Shown in pieces: positions 1 through 9,006 of a stretch of DNA of 64,000 nt (the first letter of the stretch is position 1; every line of letters begins with the position of its first letter). Below the pieces are notes generated by a model. That model ran no database searches and was not told the origin of the DNA. It saw nothing but the letters and a program-made list of their open reading frames with translations. The position numbers were made by a program, and so were the translations under genes. The DNA is from Myxococcota bacterium (GTDB lineage: Bacteria; Myxococcota_C; UBA6777): assembly GCA_023150835.1 (NCBI GenBank), contig JAKLKB010000016.1:1-64000 (forward strand), read 5' to 3'.

Positions 1-115
1 TGGGGACAAGCTCTTTTGACGTGGGGACAAGCTCTTTTGACGTGGGGACAAGCTCTTTTGACGTGGGGACAAGCTCTTTTGACGTGGGGACAAGCTCTTT
101 CGACGTGGGGACAAG
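1..115. repeat. 21-bp tandem repeat, five full copies plus a partial
   Basis: A 21-bp unit beginning TGGGGACAAGCTC is repeated head to tail at 1, 22, 43, 64 and 85, with a truncated sixth copy from 106. The first four copies are identical; the fifth has one T to C change. The array may extend beyond the window start. It can be read as a seven-residue peptide repeat on the + strand, but that reading runs straight into intergenic elements and has no convincing ribosome-binding site, so I treat it as non-coding. Confidence 0.9.
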
Positions 116-182
116 TCTTCATGTACGATATCGTATGATGTACACACAAAGGATCGTACACAGACGCCCTGCCATCGGGCAA

Positions 183-341
183 GCAGCGCAGTGGGTCCCC
201 AAAACTCCCGTGTTCGCGCCGATTCAAGCGAAAGAGTCGTTGCGTGAAAAGACCTGTGATCTCATCGCCCCTCTCGGGGTCAAGGGGGCAAAGCTCCCTT
301 GTGGGGCGTGGGGTGAAACCCCACAAAACCCATCCAACAAG
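183..341 (+). mobile_element. Family A intergenic element (copy A1)
   Basis: This stretch aligns by eye with 16985-17155: it has the CCGTGTTCGCG block, AAGCGA-like block, a GGGGTCAAGGG block and the CTTGTGGGGCGTGGGGTG hairpin arm followed by ACCCCACAAAA. The ends are degenerate. It directly abuts a family B element. No coding capacity. Confidence 0.75.
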
Positions 342-457
342 TCATACGAAATGCGCCCATAGTGTTACCGTAGCGGTGTAGGGGCAGCCCCCTGTGGCTG
401 CCCAAGAATCGGGCGTCTACGCAATATCTTACGATCACACATCGCTCGGATTTCGTG
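342..457 (+). mobile_element. Family B intergenic element (copy B1)
   Basis: Left end is a CATACGAAAT-type terminus and right end CTCGGATTTCGTG. The centre has the family hairpin GGGCAGCC-loop-GGCTGCCC followed by GGGCGTCTAC. It sits immediately right of element A1, forming an A-B composite. It occupies the space downstream of the ahcY stop codon. Confidence 0.75.
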
Positions 458-491
458 TCGGTTCTATCAAAGAGGGGGATTAGAGGGGGGA

Positions 492-1937
492 TTAATAGCG
501 GTAGTGATCAGGTTTGTAGGGGCCTTCGACGGAGACGCCGAGGTAGCCGGCTTGATCTTTGGAGAGCTTGGTGAGTTTCCCGCCGAGTTTTTCGACGTGG
601 AGGCGAGCGACTTCTTCGTCGAGGCGTTTGGGGAGGACGTACACGCCGACGGCGTAGTCTTTTTGGGCGAGTTCGATCTGTGCGAGGACTTGGTTGCTAA
701 AGGAGTTGGACATCACGAAGGAGGGATGGCCTGTTGCGCAACCAAGGTTCACAAGGCGGCCTTCTGCGAGGAGGTACACAGCGCGGCCATTGGGGAGTAC
801 ATACTGATCGACTTGGGGCTTGATGTTGATGTGCTTGATATCGTCGGCGGCTTGGAGTTCTGCGACTTGGATCTCGTTGTCAAAGTGGCCGATGTTGCAG
901 ATGATCGCTTGATCTTTCATGTGGCGGATATGTTCAAGCGAGATGATATCGCGGTTGCCTGTGGCGGTGACGTAGATATCGGCTTGGGGCAAAGCGTCTT
1001 CGACGGTGGTGATCTCGAAGCCTTCCATCAGGGCTTGCAAAGCGCAGATCGGATCGATCTCGGAGATCAGGACGCGAGCGCCGTATTGGCGCATGGAGTG
1101 AGCGCAGCCTTTGCCGACGTCGCCATAGCCGCACACCATCACGACTTTTCCAGCGAGCATCACGTCCATGGCGCGTTTAAGGCCGTCTGCAAGGGATTCA
1201 CGGCAACCATAGAGGTTGTCGAACTTGGATTTGGTCACGGAGTCATTGACGTTGAACGCGGGGAACAGCAGGTCGCCTTTTTTCATACGTTGGTAGAGGC
1301 GGTTGACGCCCGTGGTGGTTTCTTCGGATACACCGCGCACATGGGGAACGATCCCGTGCCAGCGCTTGGGTTCTTCGGGCAGAAGTTTGTACATCAAGCG
1401 CAACAAGCATTGCTCTTCGCGGTTGGTCGTGGTGATCGGCGGAAGCTCTTTGGTGGCCTCGTAGGTTTTTTCCATCTCCAAGCCCAAGTGCAGCCACAAC
1501 GTCGCGTCACCACCGTCATCCACGATCAAGGTCGGGCCTTCGTTGTTGGGGAAGCGGAAACTTTGATCCAAACACCACCAATACTCATCGAGGGTTTCGC
1601 CTTTCCAAGCGAAAACAGGGGTTCCTGCGGCTGCAATCGCCGAAGCAGCGTGGTCTTGCGTCGAAAAGATATTGCAGCTTGACCAGCGCACATCCGCTCC
1701 CAACGCTGTCAACGTCTCGATCAACACAGCCGTTTGGATCGTCATGTGCAACGAACCCGTGATGCGATGGCCTTTCAAGGGCTGTTGTGCGCCGTATTTT
1801 TCACGGATCGCCATCAGGCCCGGCATCTCTTTTTCTGCGATCTCGATCTCTTTGCGGCCCCACTCTGCCAACGAGATATCCGCAACTTTGTAATCCTTGG
1901 CGATGCCAGCTTTTTTTGCACTTGTATCCGAACGCAT
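492..1937 (-). CDS. ahcY: Adenosylhomocysteinase
   Basis: This 481-residue cytosolic enzyme hydrolyses S-adenosylhomocysteine to adenosine and homocysteine, clearing the inhibitory product of methyltransferases. The NAD-binding Rossmann motif GYGDVGKG is at residues 270-277. Substrate-site segments include GSLHMT (61-66), DGGDATLW (141-148) and [11 protein letters not shown] (231-241), and the protein ends in the family-typical KPDHYRY. Its length fits the longer bacterial type, which carries an extra segment around residues 155-200. The start is well supported: GAGGAGAAC lies just upstream of the ATG. It is followed downstream only by repeat elements, and the nearest upstream gene on the same strand is 190 bases away, so it is probably transcribed alone. 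The identification rests on family motifs and is firm. Confidence 0.98.
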   Translation of the reverse strand: MRSDTSAKKAGIAKDYKVADISLAEWGRKEIEIAEKEMPGLMAIREKYGAQQPLKGHRITGSLHMTIQTAVLIETLTALGADVRWSSCNIFSTQDHAASAIAAAGTPVFAWKGETLDEYWWCLDQSFRFPNNEGPTLIVDDGGDATLWLHLGLEMEKTYEATKELPPITTTNREEQCLLRLMYKLLPEEPKRWHGIVPHVRGVSEETTTGVNRLYQRMKKGDLLFPAFNVNDSVTKSKFDNLYGCRESLADGLKRAMDVMLAGKVVMVCGYGDVGKGCAHSMRQYGARVLISEIDPICALQALMEGFEITTVEDALPQADIYVTATGNRDIISLEHIRHMKDQAIICNIGHFDNEIQVAELQAADDIKHINIKPQVDQYVLPNGRAVYLLAEGRLVNLGCATGHPSFVMSNSFSNQVLAQIELAQKDYAVGVYVLPKRLDEEVARLHVEKLGGKLTKLSKDQAGYLGVSVEGPYKPDHYRY

Positions 1938-2127
1938 CAGTTCTCCTCAAAATAGAATAATATCGGCCCCTCAAGAACGCACTCGAAGGCGATGGATCAT
2001 GCAACCCCTCAAGCGATCCCAAGGCGCTGCAAAAAGACTGCAAATGCCTAGCGGCACCTCCCAAAAAAGTCAATACCTTCTTAACGTAGCCCCCACAAAC
2101 CCATCCAACCGCGTCCCCCCGATGGGC

Positions 2128-3189
2128 TTAGAAACCGCCGGACATCATGCGCCAGTTAAAGAGTTTTGCGTAGTTTTCGCGCAAGCGCAGGGCCATCATT
2201 TTGCAGAGAGCTTGGAGAAACAGAGGATCTTTTTCAGCGATGCCATCATGGGAATGGAGCAAGTGTTGGCGCAGAGCGAGCAAGGTAAGAGGCCCTTCGT
2301 GAGCGAAACAGTCCGCAGAGCGGACAGCGTTGTCGGCGACCAAGGCCATCTCTCCGAAGAACTGGCCTTGATGCAAGATCGCAAGGGCTTCTTCGCCGAC
2401 GCCCGGGATGCGTTTGCTGATGCGGGCTTCGCCAGAGAGGATGAAATAGAGGGTATCGCCAAAGTCGCCTTCGTAAAAGACGGCGGCTCCCGAAGGTAGG
2501 TGGACTTCTTCGCCGTGAGCAAAGAGGATCTCGATCTCGGAGTGGCTCAGGCCGATCTGCTCGAAGGCTTGGCGCTTTTCATCATCGCGCATATAGCGAG
2601 CGATCACGGGCAAGGCCCCCGAAGAGCCTGCCCCGACGCCTTCAGGGGGAGCAAACCAAGCGGGGCGAGAAGGGGCTTTGCTGCGCGGGATCTCGGTGAC
2701 AGGGGCTTTGAGAGGGTCTGATCCAAAAAACTTTTTCATTTGTTCGTTGGAGCGTTGGAGCTTGTCGGCCAAGGAGCGCCAAAAGCCGCGATAGACATGA
2801 TAAGCGAATGCCGGATGTTCCGAACAGATCTGTCGCAACGGCTCGTGTTCAATGGACCAAAGCTGCACGTCCGATTGGGCTTTGCAAGCGGATGGATCTT
2901 CTTGGCCGTCGATCATGGGCAATTCGCCGCACAGATCGCCAGCCCGAAGGGTGCCGTAGCTTTGATCACCAAAAGGGGTCGAGGCGTAACTGAGCAAGGT
3001 TCCTTGCAAGATCCCAGACAACAGACGGATCGGCGCGTGCATCTCTTGGAGGACGGTTCCGCTGGGGTGGGCTGGAAAAGAGAGGTGAAAAGAGAGTTGT
3101 TCCCATACAGGATCGGGGGCGCTCGCAAACAGGGCCAACGCACGCACCTTTCGCAGCAAATCCTGCTTCCCTTCGGTCAATGGAATCAT
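2128..3189 (-). CDS. Cyclic nucleotide-binding (Crp-like) domain protein
   Basis: A 353-residue cytosolic protein with two Crp-type beta-roll domains and no DNA-binding helix-turn-helix. The second domain (about residues 215-345) has the phosphate-binding cassette pattern FGEMAL followed by RSA. The first (about 10-140) is a degenerate version containing DLCGELPMI. Such proteins sense cyclic nucleotides or act as regulatory adaptors; the ligand and partner here are not known. I chose the ATG at 3189 rather than the longer frame to 3324 because GAGAGGATTTGG sits immediately before it. It lies 180 bases downstream of the ArsA-type ATPase operon and may be co-transcribed. Domain identity is reasonably sure; function is open. 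Confidence 0.88.
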   Translation of the reverse strand: MIPLTEGKQDLLRKVRALALFASAPDPVWEQLSFHLSFPAHPSGTVLQEMHAPIRLLSGILQGTLLSYASTPFGDQSYGTLRAGDLCGELPMIDGQEDPSACKAQSDVQLWSIEHEPLRQICSEHPAFAYHVYRGFWRSLADKLQRSNEQMKKFFGSDPLKAPVTEIPRSKAPSRPAWFAPPEGVGAGSSGALPVIARYMRDDEKRQAFEQIGLSHSEIEILFAHGEEVHLPSGAAVFYEGDFGDTLYFILSGEARISKRIPGVGEEALAILHQGQFFGEMALVADNAVRSADCFAHEGPLTLLALRQHLLHSHDGIAEKDPLFLQALCKMMALRLRENYAKLFNWRMMSGGF

Positions 3190-3369
3190 CCAAATCCTCT
3201 CTACTGCCTCACCGCAAACCACCCAACACAACGGCTCCATCGTGTGATGGTCTTGTGATCTGCTCCACCAAGCACCGACCTTCAAAACGCCTTTGCTCTT
3301 GGCGAGTATTCTTTGTCTTCCCACCGCAAGTCAAGTTTCCGTCCCCCATCACAAGGTGTGGCTGTTACC

Positions 3370-4545
3370 TCAAGCGACCGCAGCCACAAGGCGAGGCAAC
3401 AGCGCGTCCACAAGGCGAAACAGGCCGCGCAGATCTTCGATATCCTCGCCGAGATGGGGTGCAGCCAGCGCCCACGACTGTTTGCCTGCAAGCATCACCA
3501 AGCGATGATACAGATCGAAGTGTTGTTCGGAAAGTGCGTATTCATGGGCCGCAAGAGGCTCCAGCTTTTCAAACGCATCCTGTAAGCTCATGGGCAAGGT
3601 TCCCCATGATTCGCGTTTTTCAGCGGACAGACTGAGGAAAGAATGTTTGGGATGATCGGCGAGAGAGCGATTTAACAAAAACCCGCCAAAGGGGATGTGG
3701 CGTTCCAACAAGACGCGCTGAAAGTACAAGGCTTCTTCCAAGGCCAATGGATCGGGGCTTGTGACCAAGAGGTGCGAAGATTCAGGCGAGGCCAGAACCC
3801 GCCGAACGGTGTCTGCGTGTTCTTGGAGCGTATCGAAGATGTGCAGCATGAGTCCGACAAACTCTTGGGTATCGGAGAGGAAGCTAAGTCCTGCGACTTG
3901 CTCAAACACGGAATTCAGGAGCTTTCGTGCGCGATTGAGGAAAAAGCCAGAGCTTTCGCTTGGCGCAAAAACCCGCAAGATCCGAGAGTCCAAGAAGCGC
4001 AAGATCTGATCAGGAGCGTTCAGAAAGTCGATGGCGTTTCGAGAGGGCGGAGTATCGAGGACGATCAAGTCGTAGGTTCGACGCGAATAAAACTGGAACA
4101 GGCTTTCTCCAGCCATGTATTCTTGCATCCCCGCCACAAGATGCCGCGTGGCCTGATAGATCCGCGTTTTGTAGATGCGTTCGGCATCTTCGGGAGAAGC
4201 GGACAGCGTGCGGATCATCTCATCAAAGATCGGAAACGGCTGAACCATCCAAAAATCCAAGGAGCCTTGGATATCTTGTTGTTCAGGCACCAATCGAGCG
4301 ATGTCCACGCGCTGAGGGGTGTCGGCGTGTGCAGGCATCCCCAAAGCATCCGCAAGGCGGCGTGCTGGATCGATCGTGACCACCAGCGTTTTGCGCCCAA
4401 GCAGCGCCCCAGCCACCCCCAACGCCGCCGAAGTCGTCGTCTTTCCGACACCACCCGCCCCACAGCACACCACAATCCGCTTGTTTTGCAGCACCCCACG
4501 CAACGCATCACGTGCGGCACCTTGGTTCAAATGTTCGCCTTGCAT
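3370..4545 (-). CDS. ArsA/GET3-family ATPase (second of a pair)
   Basis: A 391-residue SIMIBI-class ATPase of the ArsA/GET3 group. The deviant Walker A motif GAGGVGKTT is at about residues 28-36, and a switch II segment DTPPSRNAIDFL follows, both typical of the family. ArsA proteins drive arsenite export and GET3 targets tail-anchored proteins, but there is no arsB, arsD or arsR nearby, so an arsenic role is not supported. The frame is open upstream to 4737, but that extension reads through a repeat element. The ATG at 4545 would lie 20 bases after the stop of the partner gene if the element inserted at 4578-4759 were removed, so I infer it is the ancestral start; an ATG at 4593 is the alternative. 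It forms a pair with the ATPase at 4778-5731, an arrangement seen in deltaproteobacteria. Confidence 0.85.
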   Translation of the reverse strand: MQGEHLNQGAARDALRGVLQNKRIVVCCGAGGVGKTTTSAALGVAGALLGRKTLVVTIDPARRLADALGMPAHADTPQRVDIARLVPEQQDIQGSLDFWMVQPFPIFDEMIRTLSASPEDAERIYKTRIYQATRHLVAGMQEYMAGESLFQFYSRRTYDLIVLDTPPSRNAIDFLNAPDQILRFLDSRILRVFAPSESSGFFLNRARKLLNSVFEQVAGLSFLSDTQEFVGLMLHIFDTLQEHADTVRRVLASPESSHLLVTSPDPLALEEALYFQRVLLERHIPFGGFLLNRSLADHPKHSFLSLSAEKRESWGTLPMSLQDAFEKLEPLAAHEYALSEQHFDLYHRLVMLAGKQSWALAAPHLGEDIEDLRGLFRLVDALLPRLVAAVA

Positions 4546-4549
4546 CTCT

Positions 4550-4787
4550 TCGTCTGCTTTCTGTTGTTTAGGCCGCTCGTCATCAAGTGTCATGCAGCGT
4601 GACACAGTTGCCCAAAAGCTCCGTGTTCTCGCCATTTCAAGCGACAGAGTTGTCTGTGTGAAAACCCTATGCTCTCTTCGCCTGATACGGGGTCCATAGA
4701 GCCGCGCTCTATGGCGGGGCGTGGGGTGGAACCCCACAAAACCTATTTCGCTGCGCGAGTCGTCTGCTTTCTGTTGTTTAGGCCGCT
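4550..4787 (-). mobile_element. Family A element (copy A2) flanked by a 28-bp direct repeat
   Basis: A perfect 28-bp direct repeat (starting TCGTCTGCTTTCTG) occurs at 4550-4577 and 4760-4787. Between the copies, 4578-4759 holds a family A element: AAGCGACAGAG, GATACGGGGTCC, GGCGGGGCGTGGGGTGG and CCCCACAAAACC in order, with degenerate ends GTGACACAGTTG and CGCGCAG. The right copy contains the stop codon of the ATPase gene at 4778; the left copy is in the 5' region of the downstream ATPase. The simplest reading is an insertion with duplication of flanking DNA. A 28-bp duplication is longer than typical transposon target duplications, so another mechanism is possible. Confidence 0.7.
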
Positions 4788-5731
4788 TGCATCAGCCAAG
4801 GCTCGTCCAAAAAGATCTGCATCAGGGCCGCCATACAAGCTCCGGGCTGCTCGACCCATTGTTCTTCGAGCGTCAACAGCGGTACGCGCCCTTGTTCGGC
4901 GAAGCCTTGTTGCAGCCGCTCCAATGCCTCACGAGCGCGCAAGATCCGCCGCAAACTCCACTCTCCGAGTACTTCGTTTCGGTGCGTCAAGAAGAACTCA
5001 AGCAAAGACTGACGTTCGCTGTCCTCGAATGGATCTTGTGGGATGCGGTTAACGATCACACCTGCGATCGGAACGCGATCACGGCGCAGCCCATCCAGAA
5101 GCTCGAAGGTTTCGGAGACAGGGAGGGGTTCGGGCAGCGTCACTGCCACAGCCCCCGTCACTTTGGTGTCATAAAAATAGTGTTGTGCTTCTTCGATGGC
5201 TGCGCGGATCGGCCCCCCTTGAAAGATCTGCAAAAACGGCTTGGGCAACGAAGTTAGTGCCAAAGCGTGGCCTGTCGCGGGCAGATCCACCAACACAACG
5301 TCGTAATGAGCGCGGCCTGTTTTAGGATCTTTTCGGATATACGGCAACATCCGATAGATCAAGCCCAACTCCTGAAACCCGGGCGCAGCCATCAAAAACC
5401 GCGTCAAATATTTCGAATTCATCGCAGCCTGCGCCATCATCTTGAAGGGAACTTGATCGATCAAAAACTGAAAATGCCCACCACGCGGAGTTAATCGCGC
5501 ACAAGATATCTGCGGCGATATCACATACGGTTCGTCTTTGCGAAACGCATCAGGCCCCCCCAACAACCGCAACAGCGTCGACGGCGATTCGAGATCCCGC
5601 TCCAGATCCAACGCCAACACGCGCTTGCCTTGCTTTGCCGCAACACGCGCCAAAGCCGCCGTGATCGTGGTCTTCCCCACGCCTCCCTTGCCTGTCACCA
5701 TAATAACGCGGCGATCAAATAGCTTCTCCAA
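4778..5731 (-). CDS. ArsA/GET3-family ATPase (first of a pair)
   Basis: A 317-residue ArsA-family ATPase with the deviant P-loop GKGGVGKTT at residues 14-22 and the switch segment DLPATGHALAL. It is the upstream partner of the ATPase ending at 3370. Family knowledge suggests the two may act as a heterodimer, the two nucleotide sites that are fused in canonical ArsA being on separate chains here; that is inference. The frame is open to 5950, but that part reads through a family A element. I prefer the TTG at 5731 because AAAGGGAG is 5 bases upstream and the P-loop is then at the family-typical distance from the N terminus. The 28-bp duplicated segment begins within its last codons. Confidence 0.85.
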   Translation of the reverse strand: MEKLFDRRVIMVTGKGGVGKTTITAALARVAAKQGKRVLALDLERDLESPSTLLRLLGGPDAFRKDEPYVISPQISCARLTPRGGHFQFLIDQVPFKMMAQAAMNSKYLTRFLMAAPGFQELGLIYRMLPYIRKDPKTGRAHYDVVLVDLPATGHALALTSLPKPFLQIFQGGPIRAAIEEAQHYFYDTKVTGAVAVTLPEPLPVSETFELLDGLRRDRVPIAGVIVNRIPQDPFEDSERQSLLEFFLTHRNEVLGEWSLRRILRAREALERLQQGFAEQGRVPLLTLEEQWVEQPGACMAALMQIFLDEPWLMQAA

Positions 5732-5849
5732 GACGACTCCCTTTGCTGCAAAACGAACATCCCAACTTCCGCACTCTTTTAGCAAATCACACCCCACCAC
5801 GCAAGCCAAAAGACGCCCACCATCGCTCCTTTCAATCCATCCTCGGAAT

Positions 5850-6035
5850 GGTTTGTGGGGTTGAATTGGTTTTGTGGGGTTCCACCCCATACCCCGCAAG
5901 GGACGTTCGCCCCTTGACCCCGTGTTGGCGAAAAGAGCGTCACTTTCCAAACCAACGGCTCCGTCGCTTGAGCGGACGCGAACACGGCTTTTTTTGGCAA
6001 CAAGCCACTCTAGTACAAGTCACTTCGCTCTGTCA
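5850..6035 (-). mobile_element. Family A element (copy A3) in the gap before comEC
   Basis: Read on the minus strand this region has TTGCCAAAAAAAGCCGTG, TCAAGCGACGG, AACACGGGGTCAAGGGG, CTTGCGGGGTATGGGGTGG and CCCCACAAAACC, the same block order as 16985-17155. It lies in the 561-base divergent gap 5732-6292 between the ATPase pair and comEC. Apart from this element I see only Pro/Thr-rich open frame and no clear promoter in the gap. Confidence 0.75.
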
Positions 6036-6292
6036 TGAAAAGTCCACCGCTGTCCTCCACCGCGACGATGCCAAAAGACACCCACCATCGCTCCTTTCGA
6101 TCCATCTCTCTGTCCCGTCGCTCTTTTGGGCGAACACCACGCTGCACTCCCCCAACGATGCGCCGCCCCCTAAAGACACATCACTCCCATCCATCCGACC
6201 TTTTCATCGTCGCAACACAAAAGGCACATCCTTTGCGCTCGGCTCCACGCGAACGCCCGCCCATCGACTTTTTCATCCCCGAGGATACCGAG

Positions 6293-9004
6293 ATGCCACC
6301 ATCGCTTTCTTCGTCTATCGACACCACAACAACCGCCCACGCCAGCGCCACAACAGCCGCCCACACCAGCGATCCGATCACCCCCAAACATCGGAGGCTA
6401 AGCGTGCGGCCTTTTTTGGTCTGGCTGCTTTTGTGGGGAGTCGGGTGTTTATGTGGAGAACACCTTTCGATCTCGCCGATCCTTTGGGGGCTTTGTACGA
6501 CGCTCTCGCTTCTTGTCTTGGTGGTGGTGTGGTGGCGCTCTCACGCTTCCACGATGCTTGTGTTGGGTTGGGTGGCGTTTGTGCTTGGGGCATTCTCTCC
6601 GATCCTCTCGATGTCCCGACAAGCCCAAACGATGGACGTGATCACTCCCGCTCTTTTGAACAGACGCCTTTTCTTCGAGGGCGTTCTTCTCCAACCGCTT
6701 CAGCCGCGCCTCGTTCCACCATATCGCTACCCGATCCCAAAACGCCATCTTCGCCATCCCAAGGGCGTTTGCAACCATGTTCCTCACGGTGTAGAGCTTC
6801 CGCCAAGCGATCCGCCCACACATCTGGGTAGCGCGCCCTTTTTGCTTCGACGATGGTCCCGCGAGAGACAAGGCCCTTGGAAGCCGATCCATGAAAAGAT
6901 CATCCTTCAAATCGTCGGTCCCAAGGCATTTTCACGCGGCCAATGGATGCGGCTTTCCTTGAAACTGCGCCAACCTAGACGTTACGCAAATCCGGGACAG
7001 TCCGATCCTTGGCGCGCTCTCGCCGCCGAAGGCATCCGTTATAGCGCTTCCACCAAACACGACACACTCGCTCCGCTCGATATCCCCCAACCCTCCGCCG
7101 TTCTTGCTGCTCTCGATCACCTCCGCCAAGATGCCCGACAATGGCTACAAACCCACGCCCGACAAGCCGAAACACGCGCACTTTTTCTTGCGCTTTTGTT
7201 GGGCGACCGCAGCGAGATCACCCCCAAGCTGCGCGATGACTTTGCGCGCACAGGAACCTCCCATCTGCTCGCCATATCGGGGCTTCACCTTGCATTGGTG
7301 GGTGGGTGCTTCTTTTGGCTGTGGTCTTGGTTGTTGTCCCGCAGTTTGTGGTGCTTGCTGTACACGCGCCCGCGTCGACTCGCTGCGCTGTTGACCTTGC
7401 CACCGACGTATCTGTACGCCTTTTTGAGCGGCCCTTCGGTCTCGACCCAACGGGCTTTGTTGATGATCAACATCGCTCTCTTTGGCGTGATCTTTTTGCG
7501 CAAAGGTGCCGGACTGATCAGCCTTTTCACCGCAGGATGTTTGATCTTGGTGTGGGATCCCAACGCACACACCACCCCTGCTTTCTTGCTGTCCTTTGGT
7601 TCGGTGTTTTGGCTAATGACCCTCAGCACAAACATCCCACATCTCGATGCCTCCGAACCACACGACGCCTCTCCCTTTGTTCGCCGCTGCCGCCAAATCG
7701 CGCATATCGCGTCCCGATGGGTTGGTCTGCCGTTGTTGTCCTCTTTTCTTGTGATGCTTGGAACCTTGCCTGTGTCGTTGGACTTTTCTCCGCACTTTCC
7801 GCTTCATGGGCCGTTGGTGAACCTGATCGCGATCCCGATGTGCGGCTTTCTTTCGGTAGCCTTGGGGTTGTTGGCGCTTTTTCTATCTTGGCTCTGTCCG
7901 CCCCTTGCGATCGCGGTGTTGTGCGTCGCCGATCTTTGTACGGCATGGTTGATCGCGTGGGTGCGCCTGATGGCCTCTTTCCAATCTGCGATCCTTTCGC
8001 TCCCACCGCTGCGTCTCGGTGAGATCTTGGCCTTGCTCTGCTTCTTGCTTGCACTTGCGACATGGCCGAAGATGCCGCGTGTCTCGCTGCTCCTTGTGGC
8101 CTTGATTCCGTTGTTTTTGTTGATCCCACCTATGCGATCGGCACTTCAGCGATCGTTCCGCCCCACCCTCCAAGTCGACTTTCTTGATGTCGGCCAAGGC
8201 GACGCGATCTTCCTCCGCTTTCCGAACCAACAAACCATGCTCGTCGACGCAGGGGGCGAAGCCTTTGCGCCTGTCGATGTCGGAGAACGTGCGATCCTCC
8301 CCTACCTACGCCACCAACGCATCCACCGCCTCGATTATGTCGTGATGTCCCACCCTCATCCCGATCACTTCGGCGGCTTTTTGACGCTATTTCAACACAT
8401 CCCCGTCGGTGAGTTTTGGCACAACCAACAACGCGGCGGGCATCCGCACTATCGCAACCTCCGCGAGATCTTGCACAAACAACGCATCCCCATGCGCAGC
8501 TTTTCTCGCCCCACCACCCGCATGATCGGAGAAGTTCGTCTCGATATCCTTCACCCTTTCCCCGGCCCTCACGAAGGTTCGACCTATTACTGGGCTCTTC
8601 ACGCCAACGACAACTCACTCGTAATGCTTCTCACCTACGGCAATACCCGACTCCTGCTCACGGGCGACATCGAAGAACGCGCCGAAGAGATCCTCACCGA
8701 ACGCTATCCCCACCTGCGCGCCGATCTGCTCAAGATCCCCCACCACGCCAGTCGCACCTCTTCCACCGCCCGTCTGCTCGACCACCTCCAACCGCGCCAT
8801 GCCTTCGCAGGCATCGGACGACAAAATCTCTTCGGCTTCCCCCATCCATCCACCCTCCAACGCTACAAACGCCGTCGTATCCGCCTCTGGCGCACCGATC
8901 TACACGGCATGATCCGCGTCCACATCCGCAAACGCTCCTTCTCGATCCACCCCACCCTTTCGCCCCCCCCACCATCCCGCCCCGACCGCGCAAAGATGCC
9001 GTAA
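6293..9004 (+). CDS. comEC: ComEC/Rec2-type DNA uptake channel
   Basis: A 903-residue inner-membrane protein that should form the channel for single-stranded DNA during natural transformation. The N terminus has two to three membrane segments (about residues 40-100), then a soluble Arg/Pro-rich stretch. The central competence domain with many hydrophobic segments (about 330-610) begins after TGTSHLLAISGLHLALVGG. The C-terminal metallo-beta-lactamase-like domain starts near residue 625 with VDFLDVGQGDA and has the metal motif SHPHPDHFGG near 686-695. I chose the ATG at 6293, preceded by GAGG nine bases upstream; the open frame extends to 6035 through a repeat. The stop codon is two bases from the convergent stop of the next gene. 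No other competence genes are in the window. Confidence 0.93.
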   Translation: MPPSLSSSIDTTTTAHASATTAAHTSDPITPKHRRLSVRPFLVWLLLWGVGCLCGEHLSISPILWGLCTTLSLLVLVVVWWRSHASTMLVLGWVAFVLGAFSPILSMSRQAQTMDVITPALLNRRLFFEGVLLQPLQPRLVPPYRYPIPKRHLRHPKGVCNHVPHGVELPPSDPPTHLGSAPFLLRRWSRERQGPWKPIHEKIILQIVGPKAFSRGQWMRLSLKLRQPRRYANPGQSDPWRALAAEGIRYSASTKHDTLAPLDIPQPSAVLAALDHLRQDARQWLQTHARQAETRALFLALLLGDRSEITPKLRDDFARTGTSHLLAISGLHLALVGGCFFWLWSWLLSRSLWCLLYTRPRRLAALLTLPPTYLYAFLSGPSVSTQRALLMINIALFGVIFLRKGAGLISLFTAGCLILVWDPNAHTTPAFLLSFGSVFWLMTLSTNIPHLDASEPHDASPFVRRCRQIAHIASRWVGLPLLSSFLVMLGTLPVSLDFSPHFPLHGPLVNLIAIPMCGFLSVALGLLALFLSWLCPPLAIAVLCVADLCTAWLIAWVRLMASFQSAILSLPPLRLGEILALLCFLLALATWPKMPRVSLLLVALIPLFLLIPPMRSALQRSFRPTLQVDFLDVGQGDAIFLRFPNQQTMLVDAGGEAFAPVDVGERAILPYLRHQRIHRLDYVVMSHPHPDHFGGFLTLFQHIPVGEFWHNQQRGGHPHYRNLREILHKQRIPMRSFSRPTTRMIGEVRLDILHPFPGPHEGSTYYWALHANDNSLVMLLTYGNTRLLLTGDIEERAEEILTERYPHLRADLLKIPHHASRTSSTARLLDHLQPRHAFAGIGRQNLFGFPHPSTLQRYKRRRIRLWRTDLHGMIRVHIRKRSFSIHPTLSPPPPSRPDRAKMP

Positions 9005-9006
9005 TC

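Noticed and set aside
21-362. Seven-residue peptide repeat ORF at the window start
   Set aside because: Runs from a DNA tandem repeat straight into elements A1 and B1; no ribosome-binding site.
504-1682. Long open frame opposite ahcY
   Set aside because: Mirror of a strongly coding gene; its protein is low-complexity and matches nothing.
3370-5731. Arsenite efflux operon
   Set aside because: Only ArsA-type ATPases are present; no arsB, arsC, arsD or arsR.
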